Positions 29,445 to 39,580 of a stretch of 64,000 bases of DNA are shown here, one piece after another. The position numbers and the translations under genes are program-made. How positions within the stretch are numbered: the first letter of the stretch is position 1; each line of letters opens with the position of its first letter. Under the pieces are notes generated by a model. The model made no database searches. It worked only from the letters and a program-made list of their open reading frames with translations, and was not told where the DNA came from. Where the stretch lies: NCBI GenBank assembly GCA_016874295.1, contig VGUH01000010.1, forward strand, positions 1 through 64,000, read 5' to 3'. The DNA is from Gammaproteobacteria bacterium (GTDB lineage: Bacteria > Pseudomonadota > Gammaproteobacteria > Steroidobacterales > Steroidobacteraceae).

Positions 29445-29762
29445 ATGCCCGAGATCACCGTAACAGACCGCGACGGCGGCGTGCATCGCGTCAATGCGCG
29501 CGAGGGCGCCAGCCTGATGGAGACGCTGCGCGAGCTCGACTACGGCGTCGCCGCGATCTGCGGGGGCATGTGCTCCTGCGCGACCTGCCATGTGTACATC
29601 GCCGAGCCCTGGCTCGACGGCCTGCCGCCCATGCAGGGCGACGAGCGCGAGATCCTGCAGGAGCTCGAGAGCTTCCGGCCGCGCGGGTCGCGCCTGTCCT
29701 GCCAGGTCCCCGTCGTGGCGGGGCTTGCGGGCCTCGAAGTCGAGATCGCGCCGGAAGAATGA
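29445..29762 (+). CDS. Adrenodoxin-type 2Fe-2S ferredoxin
   Basis: 105 residues. Cluster ligands are in [14 protein letters not shown] with the last Cys in SRLSCQVPV, the spacing of vertebrate-type ferredoxins that serve cytochromes P450 or other oxygenases. It begins 15 bases after the kinase gene, on the same strand, so it may be read as the tail of the thiamine operon although no thiamine step in this operon needs it. No partner reductase or P450 is visible in the window. A strong hairpin follows its stop. Confidence 0.92.
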   Translation: MPEITVTDRDGGVHRVNAREGASLMETLRELDYGVAAICGGMCSCATCHVYIAEPWLDGLPPMQGDEREILQELESFRPRGSRLSCQVPVVAGLAGLEVEIAPEE

Positions 29763-29765
29763 AGG

Positions 29766-29793
29766 AAATGAAGGGGACGCGCCCCCTTCATTT
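29766..29793. terminator. Bidirectional hairpin terminator
   Basis: AAATGAAGGGG (29766-29776) pairs perfectly with CCCCTTCATTT (29783-29793) around a six-base loop. The stem ends in AAA/TTT on both strands, and it lies between the convergent ferredoxin and gpmA genes, even covering the gpmA stop codon. It can serve both transcripts. A related but imperfect hairpin sits at 59839-59861. Confidence 0.75.
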
Positions 29794-30540
29794 ACGTTCC
29801 GCCTGGGCCGCCACCGCTCGCGCGGCCGCCTCGATGGCTGCCGCGTCGCCGAGGAAACGCCGCGGGGCGGAGGGCCGCAGCCGCGCGTCCAGCTCGTACA
29901 GGATCGGCACGCCGGTCGGGATGTTGAACTCGACGATCCCGGCGTCGCTCATGCCGTCCAGCATCTTGACCAGCGCGCGCAGGCTGTTGCCGTGCGCGAC
30001 CACCAGCACGTCGCCGCCGCCCTGCAGCGCGGGCACGAGCCGCTCGCGCCACCACGGTTCGACGCGCGCCAGCGTGTCCTTCAGCGATTCGGTCGCCGGC
30101 AGCCGCGCGGGGTCGATGCCGCGGTAGCGGGCGTCGAAGCGCGGGTGGCGCGGATCGTCCGCGGCGAGCGCCGGGGGCGCGATATCGTAGCTGCGCCGCC
30201 AGATCTTGACTTGTGCCGCGCCGTACTTCGCGGTCGTCTCCGCCTTGTCGAGACCCTGCAGCGCGCCGTAGTGGCGTTCATTGAGCCGCCAGTCGCGCTC
30301 GACGGGGATCCACATCCGGTCCATCTCGTCGAGCGCGATCCAGAGCGTGCGGATGGCGCGTTTCAGCACGGACGTGAAGGCCCGGTCGAATTCGAAGCCC
30401 GGCTCGCGCAGGAGCCGTCCCGCCGCCGCCGCTTCCTCGCGGCCCTGCGCGGTCAGGTCGACGTCGGTCCAGCCGGTGAACAGGTTCTCGAGGTTCCAGG
30501 CGCTCTGGCCGTGGCGCAGCAGCACGAGCTTGGCAGGCAT
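29788..30540 (-). CDS. gpmA: 2,3-bisphosphoglycerate-dependent phosphoglycerate mutase
   Basis: 250 residues, the standard GpmA length. The phospho-His is in [12 protein letters not shown], followed by [27 protein letters not shown] and a second active-site His in [11 protein letters not shown]. It interconverts 3- and 2-phosphoglycerate in glycolysis and gluconeogenesis. Its ATG is only eight bases after the stop of the giant glutamate dehydrogenase gene, so the two are probably co-transcribed. Confidence 0.97.
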   Translation of the reverse strand: MPAKLVLLRHGQSAWNLENLFTGWTDVDLTAQGREEAAAAGRLLREPGFEFDRAFTSVLKRAIRTLWIALDEMDRMWIPVERDWRLNERHYGALQGLDKAETTAKYGAAQVKIWRRSYDIAPPALAADDPRHPRFDARYRGIDPARLPATESLKDTLARVEPWWRERLVPALQGGGDVLVVAHGNSLRALVKMLDGMSDAGIVEFNIPTGVPILYELDARLRPSAPRRFLGDAAAIEAAARAVAAQAERK

Positions 30541-30548
30541 GTCGCCGG

Positions 30549-33500
30549 TCAGCCTTCCGCGAGCTGGCGCACGGCTTGCAGCGCCACCGACAGGGTCGGG
30601 AAGTCGACGCTGCCCTTGGCGCGCATCTCGCGTACCGTGCGGCTCACGTTGTCATGCGCCGGTCCGCCCTCGCGGAGCCAGGCGTCGATGCGCCGCGCCA
30701 CGTCACCACCACGGCCGCGGCTGAGCACCTGGTGGGCCAGCCGCCGCTGCAGCAGGTAGGCTTCCTCGCGCATCGTGCCGCGGGCCAGCGCCTGCCAGTG
30801 GCCCTCGACCGGCAGCCGCTCGATCTCGCCGCGGATCCAGTCGAGGCCGATCGTGGCACCGAGGCCGAAGTAGACGCGCGCAGCCTGCGAGACGCTGGCG
30901 CGTCGTGCCAGCGCGACTTCCACGATGTCGACGCTGGAATGGAACGCGCCCAGGCTCGCGACGCGGCGCGCGACGCCGTCCGGCACGCCGTCCGCCGAGA
31001 AGCGCCGAAGCGCCTGCTGGTAAAGCTCGGACTCGAGGCCCTCGAGCAGATCGGGAAGATCCGCCATCAGCTCACGGATGCCGGGTCTCAGCCGGCTGAC
31101 CGCGCGCTCGATGTCGAGATTGCTGCCGAGATTGCGCAGCACCCAGTAGGTCAGGCGCCGGAGCAGGCGCATGGTCTCGTGCAGCATCGCGTACTGCAGC
31201 CCGGCCGGCGCCCGGTCGTCGAGCGATTCGATGTCCGCCCACAGGTCGCGCATGTCCGTGATCTCTCGCGCGATGGAATACGCGCGCGAGATGCTGCCGA
31301 CGTCCGCGCCGGTGTCCTCCTGGGTGCGGACCGCAAATCCCGGCCCCATGCGATTCACGAGGCTGTTCGTGACCGCGGTGACGATGATCTCGCGCCGCAG
31401 CTGATGCTTCTGGATCTCGCGCGCAAAGCGCCGCTGCACCGGTTTCGGGAAGTAGCGCGTGAGCTCGGCGCCGAGGTACGGGTCCTCGGCGATGTCGGTG
31501 TCGATCAGCCGGCCGGACAGCCAGATCTTCGAGTACGACAGCAGCATCGCCAGCTCGGGGCGCGTCAGCCGCTGGCCCTTGCGGTGCCGCTCGACGATCT
31601 CGTCGTCGGTCGGCAGCGACTCCAGCGCCCGGTCGAGCGTGCCGGCCCGTTCCAGCGAGCGCAGCAGGTACCCGAGCTCGAAGATCCGCTCGGCAGCGGT
31701 TTCGTGCAGCCCGGAGATCGCCAGGCACTGCAGGTAGTTGTTGCGCAGCACGAGGCCCGCCACTTCGCCGGTCATGCCCGCGAGCAGCCGGTTGCGCGAC
31801 TTGCGCGGCAGCCGGCCGGCCGCCATCAGCGGGTTGAGCAGGATCTTGAGATTGACCTCGACGTCCGAGCAGTTGACACCCGCGGAATTGTCGATGAAAT
31901 CGGTGTTGATGCGCCCGCCGGCCAGTGCGTACTCGACGCGCCCGCGCTGGGAGCAGCCGAGGTTGCCGCCCTCGCCGACCACGCGGCAGCGCAACTGCGC
32001 GCCGTCGACGCGCACCGCATCATTGGCGCGATCGCCGATCTCGGCGTGCGTCTCGCCGGAGGCCTTGACGTAGGTGCCGATGCCGCCGTTCCACAGCAGG
32101 TCGACCGGGAGCCGCAGGATGGCGCGGATCACGTCATTGGGGGCGGCCGCCTGCGCATCGATGCCGAGCAGGGCGCGGGCTTCCGCCGACAGCGGCACCG
32201 ACTTCTGCTGCCGCGAGTGCACACCGCCGCCCCGGGACAGCAGGCGCTGGTCGTAGTCCTCCCAGCTCGACCGCGGCAGCGCGAACATGCGCTGCCGCTC
32301 GGCGTAGCTGGTGGCGGCATCCGGCGCCGGGTCGATGAAGATATGCCGGTGGTCAAAGGCCGCGAGCAGGCGGATGTGCGGCGAGAGCAGCATCGCGTTG
32401 CCGAACACGTCGCCCGACATGTCGCCGATGCCGGCGACCGTGAAGTCCCGCGCCTGGGTATCGAGCCCGAGCTCGCGGAAGTGGCGCCGCACGGACTCCC
32501 AGCCGCCGCGCGCGGTGATGGCCATCTCCTTGTGGTCATAGCCGGCGGAGCCGCCGGATGCGAACGCATCGCCCAGCCAGAAGCCGTACTCCTCGGAAAT
32601 CGCGTTGGCGACGTCGGAGAATTTCGCCGTGCCCTTGTCGGCCGCCACGACCAGGTAGGCGTCGTCGCCGTCGTGCCGCACGACGCGGGGCGGCGCCACG
32701 ACCTTGCCGCCGACTACGTTGTCCGTCACGTCGAGCAGGGCGCAGATGAAGGTGCGGTAGCAGGCCGTGCCTTCCGCCTGGGCCTCGTCGCGTCCCGGCG
32801 GCAGGCGACGCGGCACGAAACCGCCCTTGGCGCCGACCGGCACGATCACGGTGTTCTTGACATTCTGCGCCTTCATGAGGCCGAGAATCTCGGTGCGGAA
32901 GTCCTCGCGCCGGTCGGACCAGCGCAGCCCGCCCCGCGCGACCCGCCCCATGCGCAGGTGCACACCCTCGACGCGCGGCGAATGGACGAAAATCTCGAAC
33001 ATGGGCTTCGGCAACGGCACTTCCGCGACGCGGCGCGGGTCGATCTTGAGCGCGAGATACGGGCGCGGCTCGCCGGCGGCGTCGGTGCGGAAATAGTTGG
33101 TGCGCAAGGTCGCGTCGAGCGCCGCCAGGTAGACGCGCAGTATGCGGTCATCGTCGATGCGGGTGACGCCGGCCAGCAGCCGCTCGAGTGCGCGGCGCTG
33201 CGCGCCTTCCGCCTTGCGGCGCTGCGACGCGCCGAGGGCGGGGTCGAATCGGGCGGCGAACAGCTGCAACAGGTGACCGGCAGCGGCCGGGTTCCTGGCG
33301 AGCGCCTCTTCCACGTAGGCCTGGGACAGCGGCAGGCCGAGCTGCACGAACCAGCGCGCATAGGTCCTGAGCACCGTCGCCTCGCGCCAGTCGAGGTCGG
33401 CGGCCAGCACCAAGCGGTTGAAGCCGTCGTTGTCGACGTCACCTGCCCAGACGTGCGCAAAGGTGGTCTTGAATCGCGGCCCGTCGGTCGCAAGGTCGAT

Positions 33501-35366
33501 GCAGATCGCGCGCGGATGTTCGAGTTCGAAGTCCTGGATCCAGAATGTCCGGTCACCCGAGACGATCTCGTAGGGCCGCTCGCTGATCAGTTTGAGCCCG
33601 AGATTCTCGATGGTCGGCAGGACGTCGGAGATCGGGATCGGGCGCAGCGCGCGGAACAGCTTGAACTGCACCTTGTGGTCCGGCTGGCCGGGCCGGCGGT
33701 ACAGGCTCATCGGCAGCGTGTCGGGCGCCGCCGCGAGGCGCTCGAGCGTCGCAATGTCGTCGACCGCGTCCGCGAACGGCGTGTCCTCCTGGTAGGCGGC
33801 CGGGAAGGCGCCGCCCCAGTCCCGCGCGAGCCGCAGCGCCGCCGCCTCGCCGTGGGCTTCCATGAGCCGGTCGCGCAGGCGGTCCTGCCAGGTGCGCACG
33901 GTCTCGGTGATGGCACGCTCGAGCGCAACCGCGTCGATTTCCCGTTCCGCGTCGGGAGGCGTGCGCACCAGGAGGTGCAGGCGGGCGAGCACCGACTCGG
34001 ACAGGTTCACCTGTGACTCGATCGCCAGGCCGCCGAATGCGGCGCGCGCGAGGGCCTCGATGCGTTCGCGCGCCTGCGTGTTATAGCGGTCGCGCGGCAC
34101 GTAAACGAGGCAGGAGTAGAAGCGGCGGAACGGGTCGCGGCGCGCGAACAGGCGCACCTGCGCGCGATCGTAGAGGTTCACGATGCCGCGCACGATGCGC
34201 ACCAGGTCCGGCACGGTCGCCTGGAACAGCTCGTCGCGCGGGTAGGTCTCGAGCGCGTGCACGACGGCCTTGTGGTCGTGACTCGTAGGCTGCAGGCGGA
34301 AGTGATCGATGACCCGCTGCACCTTGTGCCGCAGCAGCGGGATCTCGAAGGGACTCCGGCTGTAGGCGGACGAGGTCCACAGGCCGATGAAGCGCCGTTC
34401 GCCGGTCACCCGGCCGGTCCGGTCGTAAGTCTTGACGCCCACGTAGTCCAGGTACGTCGAGCGGTGCACCGTCGAGATGGAATTCGCCTTGGTGATGATG
34501 ATCGGCTCCGGCGAGCGCGCGAAGCTGCGCACCCCACCGGCGAGCACGATGGTCCTCGGCTTGCGCCCGGCTGCTGCGCGCATGACGCCGAGACCGGTGC
34601 GGGGTATGGGCACCAGCCGGTCGCGGCGCGGACCGCGCCGCAGGCGGTACTCCCGGTAGCCGAGGAAAGTGAAATGGTTGTCCTCCATCCACTCGAGGAG
34701 TTCGCGGGCCTCGCGGATCTCGCCCCTGAAGCCGCGCACCCGGGCGCCGCCGATCGCCGCCGCGGCCGCGCGCGCCTTGCCGCGCATGCGCCGCCAGTCG
34801 CCGGTCGCCGCGCGCACGTCGCCGAGCGTCGCGCGGATCCGTGTCTCGATCTGTGCCAGGCGATCCGCGTCCGGCTCGCGGTCGATCTCGATCAGCTGCC
34901 AGGATTCGAGCTTCGCGCCTGGTGGTGCATCGTCAAGGTAGATCCCTTTCAGCCGGCCGCGGCGGTCGCGGACCACCGAGAACACCGGGTGGGCGAGCAG
35001 GTGTACGGCGAGCCCACTATGGGTGCATACCATGCCGAGCGAATCGACCAGGAACGGCATGTCGTCCGTGACGACCATGATGACCGTGTGCGAGGACGCG
35101 AAGCCGTCGCGATCCGGGTCCGGGTTGAACACGCGCACGAGCGGCTTGCCGCCGGCGCGCGCCAGGCCCAGCGCGAGATGCGCGAGTGCCGCGCCGGCGA
35201 GGTCCCGGGGCGGACGCTTGACGAGGTCGAGCTCGGAGACGCCGTGAAAGAAATTGTGCACCAGCCGGCCGGCGGCGACCGGCAGGTCCTTGCGCCCGGC
35301 GCGGCGTGCGGCGGCGGCGATGCGGTCGATGATGGTCTTGCGGGCGGCGGGAATTCTGCCTGGCAT
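30549..35366 (-). CDS. gdhB: Large NAD-dependent glutamate dehydrogenase (GDH180 class)
   Basis: 1605 residues from ATG 35366, close to the roughly 1,600-residue GdhB-type enzymes; longer readings add a low-quality leader. It deaminates glutamate to 2-oxoglutarate with NAD in the cytoplasm, mainly for catabolism of amino acids. The first 700 residues are regulatory (ACT-like) sequence typical of the class. The catalytic core holds [17 protein letters not shown] (substrate Lys), [20 protein letters not shown] and [19 protein letters not shown] (dinucleotide fold). No frameshift or missing motif was seen. A perfect TATAAT lies 40 bases upstream on this strand. Confidence 0.97.
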   Translation of the reverse strand: MPGRIPAARKTIIDRIAAAARRAGRKDLPVAAGRLVHNFFHGVSELDLVKRPPRDLAGAALAHLALGLARAGGKPLVRVFNPDPDRDGFASSHTVIMVVTDDMPFLVDSLGMVCTHSGLAVHLLAHPVFSVVRDRRGRLKGIYLDDAPPGAKLESWQLIEIDREPDADRLAQIETRIRATLGDVRAATGDWRRMRGKARAAAAAIGGARVRGFRGEIREARELLEWMEDNHFTFLGYREYRLRRGPRRDRLVPIPRTGLGVMRAAAGRKPRTIVLAGGVRSFARSPEPIIITKANSISTVHRSTYLDYVGVKTYDRTGRVTGERRFIGLWTSSAYSRSPFEIPLLRHKVQRVIDHFRLQPTSHDHKAVVHALETYPRDELFQATVPDLVRIVRGIVNLYDRAQVRLFARRDPFRRFYSCLVYVPRDRYNTQARERIEALARAAFGGLAIESQVNLSESVLARLHLLVRTPPDAEREIDAVALERAITETVRTWQDRLRDRLMEAHGEAAALRLARDWGGAFPAAYQEDTPFADAVDDIATLERLAAAPDTLPMSLYRRPGQPDHKVQFKLFRALRPIPISDVLPTIENLGLKLISERPYEIVSGDRTFWIQDFELEHPRAICIDLATDGPRFKTTFAHVWAGDVDNDGFNRLVLAADLDWREATVLRTYARWFVQLGLPLSQAYVEEALARNPAAAGHLLQLFAARFDPALGASQRRKAEGAQRRALERLLAGVTRIDDDRILRVYLAALDATLRTNYFRTDAAGEPRPYLALKIDPRRVAEVPLPKPMFEIFVHSPRVEGVHLRMGRVARGGLRWSDRREDFRTEILGLMKAQNVKNTVIVPVGAKGGFVPRRLPPGRDEAQAEGTACYRTFICALLDVTDNVVGGKVVAPPRVVRHDGDDAYLVVAADKGTAKFSDVANAISEEYGFWLGDAFASGGSAGYDHKEMAITARGGWESVRRHFRELGLDTQARDFTVAGIGDMSGDVFGNAMLLSPHIRLLAAFDHRHIFIDPAPDAATSYAERQRMFALPRSSWEDYDQRLLSRGGGVHSRQQKSVPLSAEARALLGIDAQAAAPNDVIRAILRLPVDLLWNGGIGTYVKASGETHAEIGDRANDAVRVDGAQLRCRVVGEGGNLGCSQRGRVEYALAGGRINTDFIDNSAGVNCSDVEVNLKILLNPLMAAGRLPRKSRNRLLAGMTGEVAGLVLRNNYLQCLAISGLHETAAERIFELGYLLRSLERAGTLDRALESLPTDDEIVERHRKGQRLTRPELAMLLSYSKIWLSGRLIDTDIAEDPYLGAELTRYFPKPVQRRFAREIQKHQLRREIIVTAVTNSLVNRMGPGFAVRTQEDTGADVGSISRAYSIAREITDMRDLWADIESLDDRAPAGLQYAMLHETMRLLRRLTYWVLRNLGSNLDIERAVSRLRPGIRELMADLPDLLEGLESELYQQALRRFSADGVPDGVARRVASLGAFHSSVDIVEVALARRASVSQAARVYFGLGATIGLDWIRGEIERLPVEGHWQALARGTMREEAYLLQRRLAHQVLSRGRGGDVARRIDAWLREGGPAHDNVSRTVREMRAKGSVDFPTLSVALQAVRQLAEG

Positions 35367-35405
35367 TCGGGAGTCGAGCTGCCTCGGAAGTGCGTGGCGG
35401 CGCGG

Positions 35406-35411
35406 ATTATA
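35406..35411 (-). promoter_or_regulatory. Candidate -10 box of the glutamate dehydrogenase gene
   Basis: The minus strand reads TATAAT at 35411-35406, about 40 bases before the ATG. No acceptable -35 hexamer lies 16 to 18 bases upstream, so the gene may need an activator or the match may be chance. A second minus-strand TATAAT lies at 35481-35476. Confidence 0.3.
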
Positions 35412-35454
35412 CACGCGCCACGCAACCCCTTCCGCGAGGCAGGTTCCGCCGCTC

Positions 35455-35483
35455 CTGCCGGACATTCACCCGTGGATTATAGT
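35455..35483 (+). promoter_or_regulatory. Candidate promoter of hppD
   Basis: TATAGT (35478-35483, five of six) is preceded by CTGCCG (35455-35460, three of six) with a 17-base spacer. It would give a leader of about 20 bases before the hppD ATG. The -35 element is weak. Confidence 0.35.
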
Positions 35484-35510
35484 GGTGTGCCAGTCCACCT
35501 GGAGCCGGCC

Positions 35511-36557
35511 ATGGCCGACCTGTCCGACAATCCGCTGGGTACCGACGGCTTCGAGTTCGTCGAGTACACGGCGCCCGACCCGCAGCTGCTGCGCCGGCTG
35601 TTCTCGCGCATGGGTTTCCCGGTCAGCGCCCGCCACCGCAGCAAGGACGTCACCCTGCATCGCCAGGGCGACATCAACTTCGTCATCAACGCCGAGCCCG
35701 GGGGTTTCGGCCAGCAGTTCGCGCGCACGCACGGGCCCTCGGCCTGCGCGATGGCTTTCCGCGTGAAGGACGCCGCTCACGCCCTGAAGCGCGCCGTCGA
35801 GCTCGGCGCCCGGCCGGTCGAGACCAGCGTCGGGCCGATGGAGCTCAGGATCCCGGCGATCGAAGGCATCGGCGGGAGTCTCATCTACCTCGTGGACCGT
35901 TACGGCGAACGCACGATCTATGACGTCGACTTTGTCCCGGTGACCGACCCGGGACCGGCGCGCGGCGCGGGCCTCGTGCTGATCGACCACCTGACGCACA
36001 ACGTGAGCCGCGGCCACATGGACAAGTGGGCCGGTTTCTACGAGCGGTTGTTCAATTTCCGCGAGATGCGCTATTTCGACATCGAGGGAAAGAAGACCGG
36101 CCTGTTCAGCCGCGCGATGACGAGTCCCTGCGGCAAGATCCGCATCCCGATCAACGAAAGCCAGGACGACAGGAGCCAGATCGAGGAGTACCTGCGCGAA
36201 TACCGGGGCGAGGGCATCCAGCACATCGCGCTCTCGACCAACGACATCTACGCGACGGTCGATGTGCTGCGCGCGCAAGGCGTCGAGTTCCAGGACACGC
36301 CGGACACCTATTACGAGGGCGTCGAGGCGCGGGTCGCCGGGCACCGCGAATCCCTGCAGCGCGTCAAGGAGCGCCGCATCCTGATCGACGGCAGCGCGGC
36401 CGACGGAATTCTGCTGCAGATTTTCACCAGGAACGCGATCGGCCCGATCTTCTTCGAGATCATCCAGCGCAAGGGCAACGAGGGCTTCGGCGAGGGCAAC
36501 TTCCGCGCCCTGTTCGAGTCGATCGAACTCGACCAGGAGCGCCGCGGAGTCATCTGA
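35511..36557 (+). CDS. hppD: 4-Hydroxyphenylpyruvate dioxygenase
   Basis: 348 residues from ATG 35511 (GGAG eight bases upstream). It converts 4-hydroxyphenylpyruvate to homogentisate in tyrosine catabolism. Two VOC domains are visible; the iron ligands of the second are in LIDHLTHNV, GIQHIALSTNDI and FFEIIQRKGNEGFGEGNF, all present. The motif IRIPINESQDDRSQIEEYL is typical of the bacterial enzyme. Homogentisate dioxygenase and the later steps are not in the window. It is transcribed divergently from the glutamate dehydrogenase gene. Confidence 0.97.
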   Translation: MADLSDNPLGTDGFEFVEYTAPDPQLLRRLFSRMGFPVSARHRSKDVTLHRQGDINFVINAEPGGFGQQFARTHGPSACAMAFRVKDAAHALKRAVELGARPVETSVGPMELRIPAIEGIGGSLIYLVDRYGERTIYDVDFVPVTDPGPARGAGLVLIDHLTHNVSRGHMDKWAGFYERLFNFREMRYFDIEGKKTGLFSRAMTSPCGKIRIPINESQDDRSQIEEYLREYRGEGIQHIALSTNDIYATVDVLRAQGVEFQDTPDTYYEGVEARVAGHRESLQRVKERRILIDGSAADGILLQIFTRNAIGPIFFEIIQRKGNEGFGEGNFRALFESIELDQERRGVI

Positions 36558-36559
36558 TA

Positions 36560-36602
36560 GGGGCCTGAGCCCCGTCGGGGAGAATCGGGGTCAAATCCCC
36601 GA
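36560..36602 (+). terminator. Two small hairpins after hppD
   Basis: GGGGC-CTGA-GCCCC (36560-36573) is followed by TCGGGG-TCAAAT-CCCCGA (36585-36602). The pair lies directly behind the hppD stop and could terminate or attenuate transcription before the GGDEF/EAL genes. There is no T-run. Confidence 0.4.
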
Positions 36603-36716
36603 ATCCCGGTTCCTCGACCGCTTCACAGATGGCCCCGTTCCGGGGCGGACGTGCGTCACAGGTTTTGCAGCCCGCTGTGCACGCCGACTTCTGTCGCATG
36701 ACACTCCGTTTTACAG

Positions 36717-37499
36717 ATGACGGCAGGTCGAGGCATGGCGGTCGGCACGGCTACAGGGCATTTCGGGGACACCACGCGCATCACGCGCGTCGGCTTTGCC
36801 GACGGATGGACCGGCGTGCTGGCCATCGGCACCATCGTCTACGTCGCGGCGGCGATCTGGTTCACGCTGTCGGACCTGCCTTCTTCGCCCGCACTGGATA
36901 TCTATCGTCTGATTTCGGACCAGCCCGCGGCGTTCGCGGCCGCGGTGCTCGCGATCATCGCCGTGCGTTCGACCCGGCACCCCGCCGCGCGCAGGACATG
37001 GACCTACCTCGCCGCTGCGATCGTAACCTACAACCTTGGCAACCTGGTCGACGCATTTCTCAGGATTGCGGGCCTGACGCCCTTCCCGTCGCTGGCGGAC
37101 TTCTTCTACCTCGCATTCTTCCCGATCCTGATCTCGGGAATCTTCGTGTCGCTTCGGGCGAGCTCGCTGCGCGTGTCCTGGGGCCGGCTGCTGCTCGACT
37201 CGCTGATCCTCGTGCTCGGCTTCGGCACGTTCTTCTGGTTCTTCGTGATCAGCCCGGCCGCGGCGGCGAGCGAGGAGGCGCTCGCCCCCTTCGTGCTGAC
37301 CCAGGTCTATATCGCGTTCGATTGCCTGATGCTCATGGCCATCGGCGTGCTGCTGATGAATGCGACGGCATGCCCGCTGCGCAAGACGACGGTGGCGCTG
37401 CTGGCTGCCGGTTTCGGGTTCATGTTCCTCGGCGACATCATCTGGGCCGCCTCGGTGGTCGTGGGCCGGTACATTTCCGGCGACAACTTCTCGGAGTGA
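36717..37499 (+). CDS. Membrane sensor half of a broken GGDEF/EAL protein
   Basis: 260 residues, almost entirely hydrophobic, with about seven predicted membrane helices. It ends in VVGRYISGDNFSE at a TGA. The sequence then continues in the +2 frame as MYLACYAGLASAAQVQIRDK, exactly where an uninterrupted membrane sensor would go on, so a one-base deletion near 37497 is likely. The TGA and the next ATG overlap (TGATG), which could allow reinitiation. Start ATG 36717 or 36735. It probably sensed a membrane or extracellular signal for the cyclic-di-GMP output domains downstream. Confidence 0.68.
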   Translation: MTAGRGMAVGTATGHFGDTTRITRVGFADGWTGVLAIGTIVYVAAAIWFTLSDLPSSPALDIYRLISDQPAAFAAAVLAIIAVRSTRHPAARRTWTYLAAAIVTYNLGNLVDAFLRIAGLTPFPSLADFFYLAFFPILISGIFVSLRASSLRVSWGRLLLDSLILVLGFGTFFWFFVISPAAAASEEALAPFVLTQVYIAFDCLMLMAIGVLLMNATACPLRKTTVALLAAGFGFMFLGDIIWAASVVVGRYISGDNFSE

Positions 37500-37774
37500 T
37501 GTACCTCGCCTGCTACGCCGGCCTTGCGTCCGCGGCCCAGGTGCAGATCCGGGACAAGTCGCGGCCCGAGCGGCAACGCTCGCCGGCCGCGGGCGCGTTC
37601 ACACAGGTCATCGCCTATGCCGGCCTCGGAATGTCGTTCTTCGTGCTCGTGTACTTCGCGGCGGGGGACGGCCGCAGCCCTGTGACCATCATGACCGGGG
37701 CGATCTTCGTGCTGGCGATCCTGGTCCTGGCGCGCCAGAGCGTGATCCTGCGCGACGACGCCGAGGAGCGCTAG
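37499..37774 (+). CDS. Second fragment of the broken membrane sensor
   Basis: 91 residues with two to three more membrane helices (AGLGMSFFVLVYFAAG, AIFVLAILVLARQSVILRDD). It is read from the ATG overlapping the upstream TGA. It ends at an in-frame TAG at 37772-37774; beyond it the same frame continues without a gap into the PAS domain. Read through, the junction would be AEER-stop-RKAVDLIEARF, as expected of one continuous chain. It has no function of its own that I can name. Confidence 0.5.
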   Translation: MYLACYAGLASAAQVQIRDKSRPERQRSPAAGAFTQVIAYAGLGMSFFVLVYFAAGDGRSPVTIMTGAIFVLAILVLARQSVILRDDAEER

Positions 37775-37783
37775 CGCAAGGCT

Positions 37784-39556
37784 GTGGACCTGATCGAGGC
37801 GCGCTTCGCCTCGCTGATCCGCAACGCCTCCGACGTCATCATGATCGTCGACGCGGAGGGGCGCATCGAGTATGCCTCGCCCGCGGTGCAGCGCACCTTC
37901 GGCCTGTGGCAGGATGACCTGGTCGGGCGCCCGCTGGCGGAAATCTGGCGCGACGCGGACCGGGAGCGCATCGTCGCATTCATGGCCGAGGTCACAGCCA
38001 GCCAGGGCGTCTCGGTCGGTCCGGTCGAGATCCCGGTCAGCACCAAGACGCGGGGCTTCATCCTCGAGTGCGTCGGCAGCAATCTCCTCGGCGATCCCGC
38101 CGTCAAGGGCCTCGCACTCAATCTGCGCGACGTCACCGATCGCAAGGCGCTGGAGGACCAGCTGCGGCAACTGGCATTCCACGATCCGCTGACCCTGCTC
38201 GCCAACCGCAGTCTGTTCCGCAACCGGGTGGAGCACGCGCTTGCGCTCGCGCGCCGCACGCAGGAGCGGCTGGCGGTGCTGATGGTCGACCTCGACAACT
38301 TCAAGAACATCAACGATTCGCAGGGCCACGAGACCGGCGACCGGCTGCTGCAGACGGCAGCCCAGAGGCTGGTCAAGTGCACGCGCGCGGCCGACACCGT
38401 CGCGCGGCTCGGCGGCGACGAATTCGCCGTGTTGCTCGAGGGTATAGCCGATGTCGAGCAGGCCGAGCAGATCGCCATCTCGATCACCGAGGCGTTCCGC
38501 GTCCCGATCGAGATCGACGGCAACGAGCTGCTGGTGACCGCGAGCGTCGGCGTCCCGCTTTCGGAGCCGGGCGACGACACGGAAAACGTGCTGCGCAACG
38601 CCGACATCGCGATGTACGGCGCCAAGACCGCCGGCAAGGGCCGGTACGTGGTATTCCACGCGCACATGCAGGAGCAGCTGCGTGAACGCCTGCGCCTCGA
38701 GGACGACCTCAATCAGGCATTCGAGAAGAACGAATTCTTCCTCGAGTTTCAGCCGATCGTCGACCTCAAGACCAGCGAGTTGCTCGGTGTCGAGGCGCTG
38801 GTGCGGTGGCAGCACCCGGCGAGCGGCCGGATGCTGCCCGGACAGTTCATTCCGCTGGCGGAGGAGACCGGCCAGATCATCGCGCTCGGACGCTGGGTGC
38901 TCGAGGACGCGTGCCGGCAAGTCAGCCGGTGGCGCCGCCGCATGCCGGCCGGTGAAGGGCTGCGTATCGCGGTGAACATCTCGGGCCGTCACCTGCAGCA
39001 GGGCGACCTGTTCGGCGATGTCCGGCACGCGTTCGAGATTTCCGGTCTCGAGCCTGAATGTCTCCTCATCGAGCTCACCGAAAGCACGATGATGCACAAC
39101 TCCGAGGCGACTCTGCTCAAGCTCCGCGACCTCAGGTCGCTGGGCGTGCGCCTCGCGATCGACGACTTCGGGACCGGCTACTCGCCCCTGTCTTACCTGC
39201 ACCGTTTCCCGATCGACATCCTGAAGATCGACCGGTCCTTCATCAGCCGTCTGACGGAATCGAGCGAGGGGCCGAAGCTCGCGCGCGCGGTCGTGATGCT
39301 GGGCGAGACGCTCGAGCTCGAGACCGTGGCCGAGGGCGTCGAGGTCGAAGACCAGGTCGCGCAGCTTGTGAAGCTCGGCTGCGTGGCCGCGCAAGGTTTC
39401 CTGTTCTCGCACGCGACCACCCTCGATGAGGTCGGGGCATCGCGCTTCGCGCAGCGCCGCGAGCAGCTCCGGCTCGCGCACGCGGGCTACGACCGCCTGA
39501 CCGCAACCGGCCGCTACCGCGTCGCCGAAATCGTCCGCAAGCGCGGAGCGGCCTGA
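37784..39556 (+). CDS. PAS-GGDEF-EAL cyclic-di-GMP enzyme
   Basis: 590 residues from GTG 37784 (AAGG just upstream). A PAS domain (about 1-130: SLIRNASDVIMIVDAEGRIE) is followed by GGDEF (140-300) with the active ARLGGDEFAV and an RxxD inhibitory site (RAAD) five residues before it. The EAL domain (310-565) keeps VEALVRWQHP, VNISGRHL, IELTES, DDFGTGYSPLSY, LKIDRSF and AEGVE, so both cyclase and phosphodiesterase could be active. The intact gene probably included the membrane sensor encoded just upstream, now cut off by a TAG and a frameshift; the remaining protein would be soluble. Confidence 0.92.
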   Translation: MDLIEARFASLIRNASDVIMIVDAEGRIEYASPAVQRTFGLWQDDLVGRPLAEIWRDADRERIVAFMAEVTASQGVSVGPVEIPVSTKTRGFILECVGSNLLGDPAVKGLALNLRDVTDRKALEDQLRQLAFHDPLTLLANRSLFRNRVEHALALARRTQERLAVLMVDLDNFKNINDSQGHETGDRLLQTAAQRLVKCTRAADTVARLGGDEFAVLLEGIADVEQAEQIAISITEAFRVPIEIDGNELLVTASVGVPLSEPGDDTENVLRNADIAMYGAKTAGKGRYVVFHAHMQEQLRERLRLEDDLNQAFEKNEFFLEFQPIVDLKTSELLGVEALVRWQHPASGRMLPGQFIPLAEETGQIIALGRWVLEDACRQVSRWRRRMPAGEGLRIAVNISGRHLQQGDLFGDVRHAFEISGLEPECLLIELTESTMMHNSEATLLKLRDLRSLGVRLAIDDFGTGYSPLSYLHRFPIDILKIDRSFISRLTESSEGPKLARAVVMLGETLELETVAEGVEVEDQVAQLVKLGCVAAQGFLFSHATTLDEVGASRFAQRREQLRLAHAGYDRLTATGRYRVAEIVRKRGAA

Positions 39557-39580
39557 GTCAAGGCGCGCGCCCCTTCGATT

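Noticed and set aside
30576-34016. Very long open frame on the plus strand opposite the glutamate dehydrogenase gene
   Set aside because: It is the mirror of a highly biased GC-rich gene; the translation is repetitive, rich in Arg, Ala, Gly and Asp, with no recognisable domain.
34257-35510. Upstream extension of the hppD frame
   Set aside because: The extension lies antisense to the glutamate dehydrogenase gene; the ATG at 35511 has a ribosome site and gives the family length.
39560-39575. AAGGCGCGCGCCCCTT between the GGDEF/EAL gene and zapE as a terminator
   Set aside because: The arms pair over only about four bases plus an out-of-register GC core, too weak to call.
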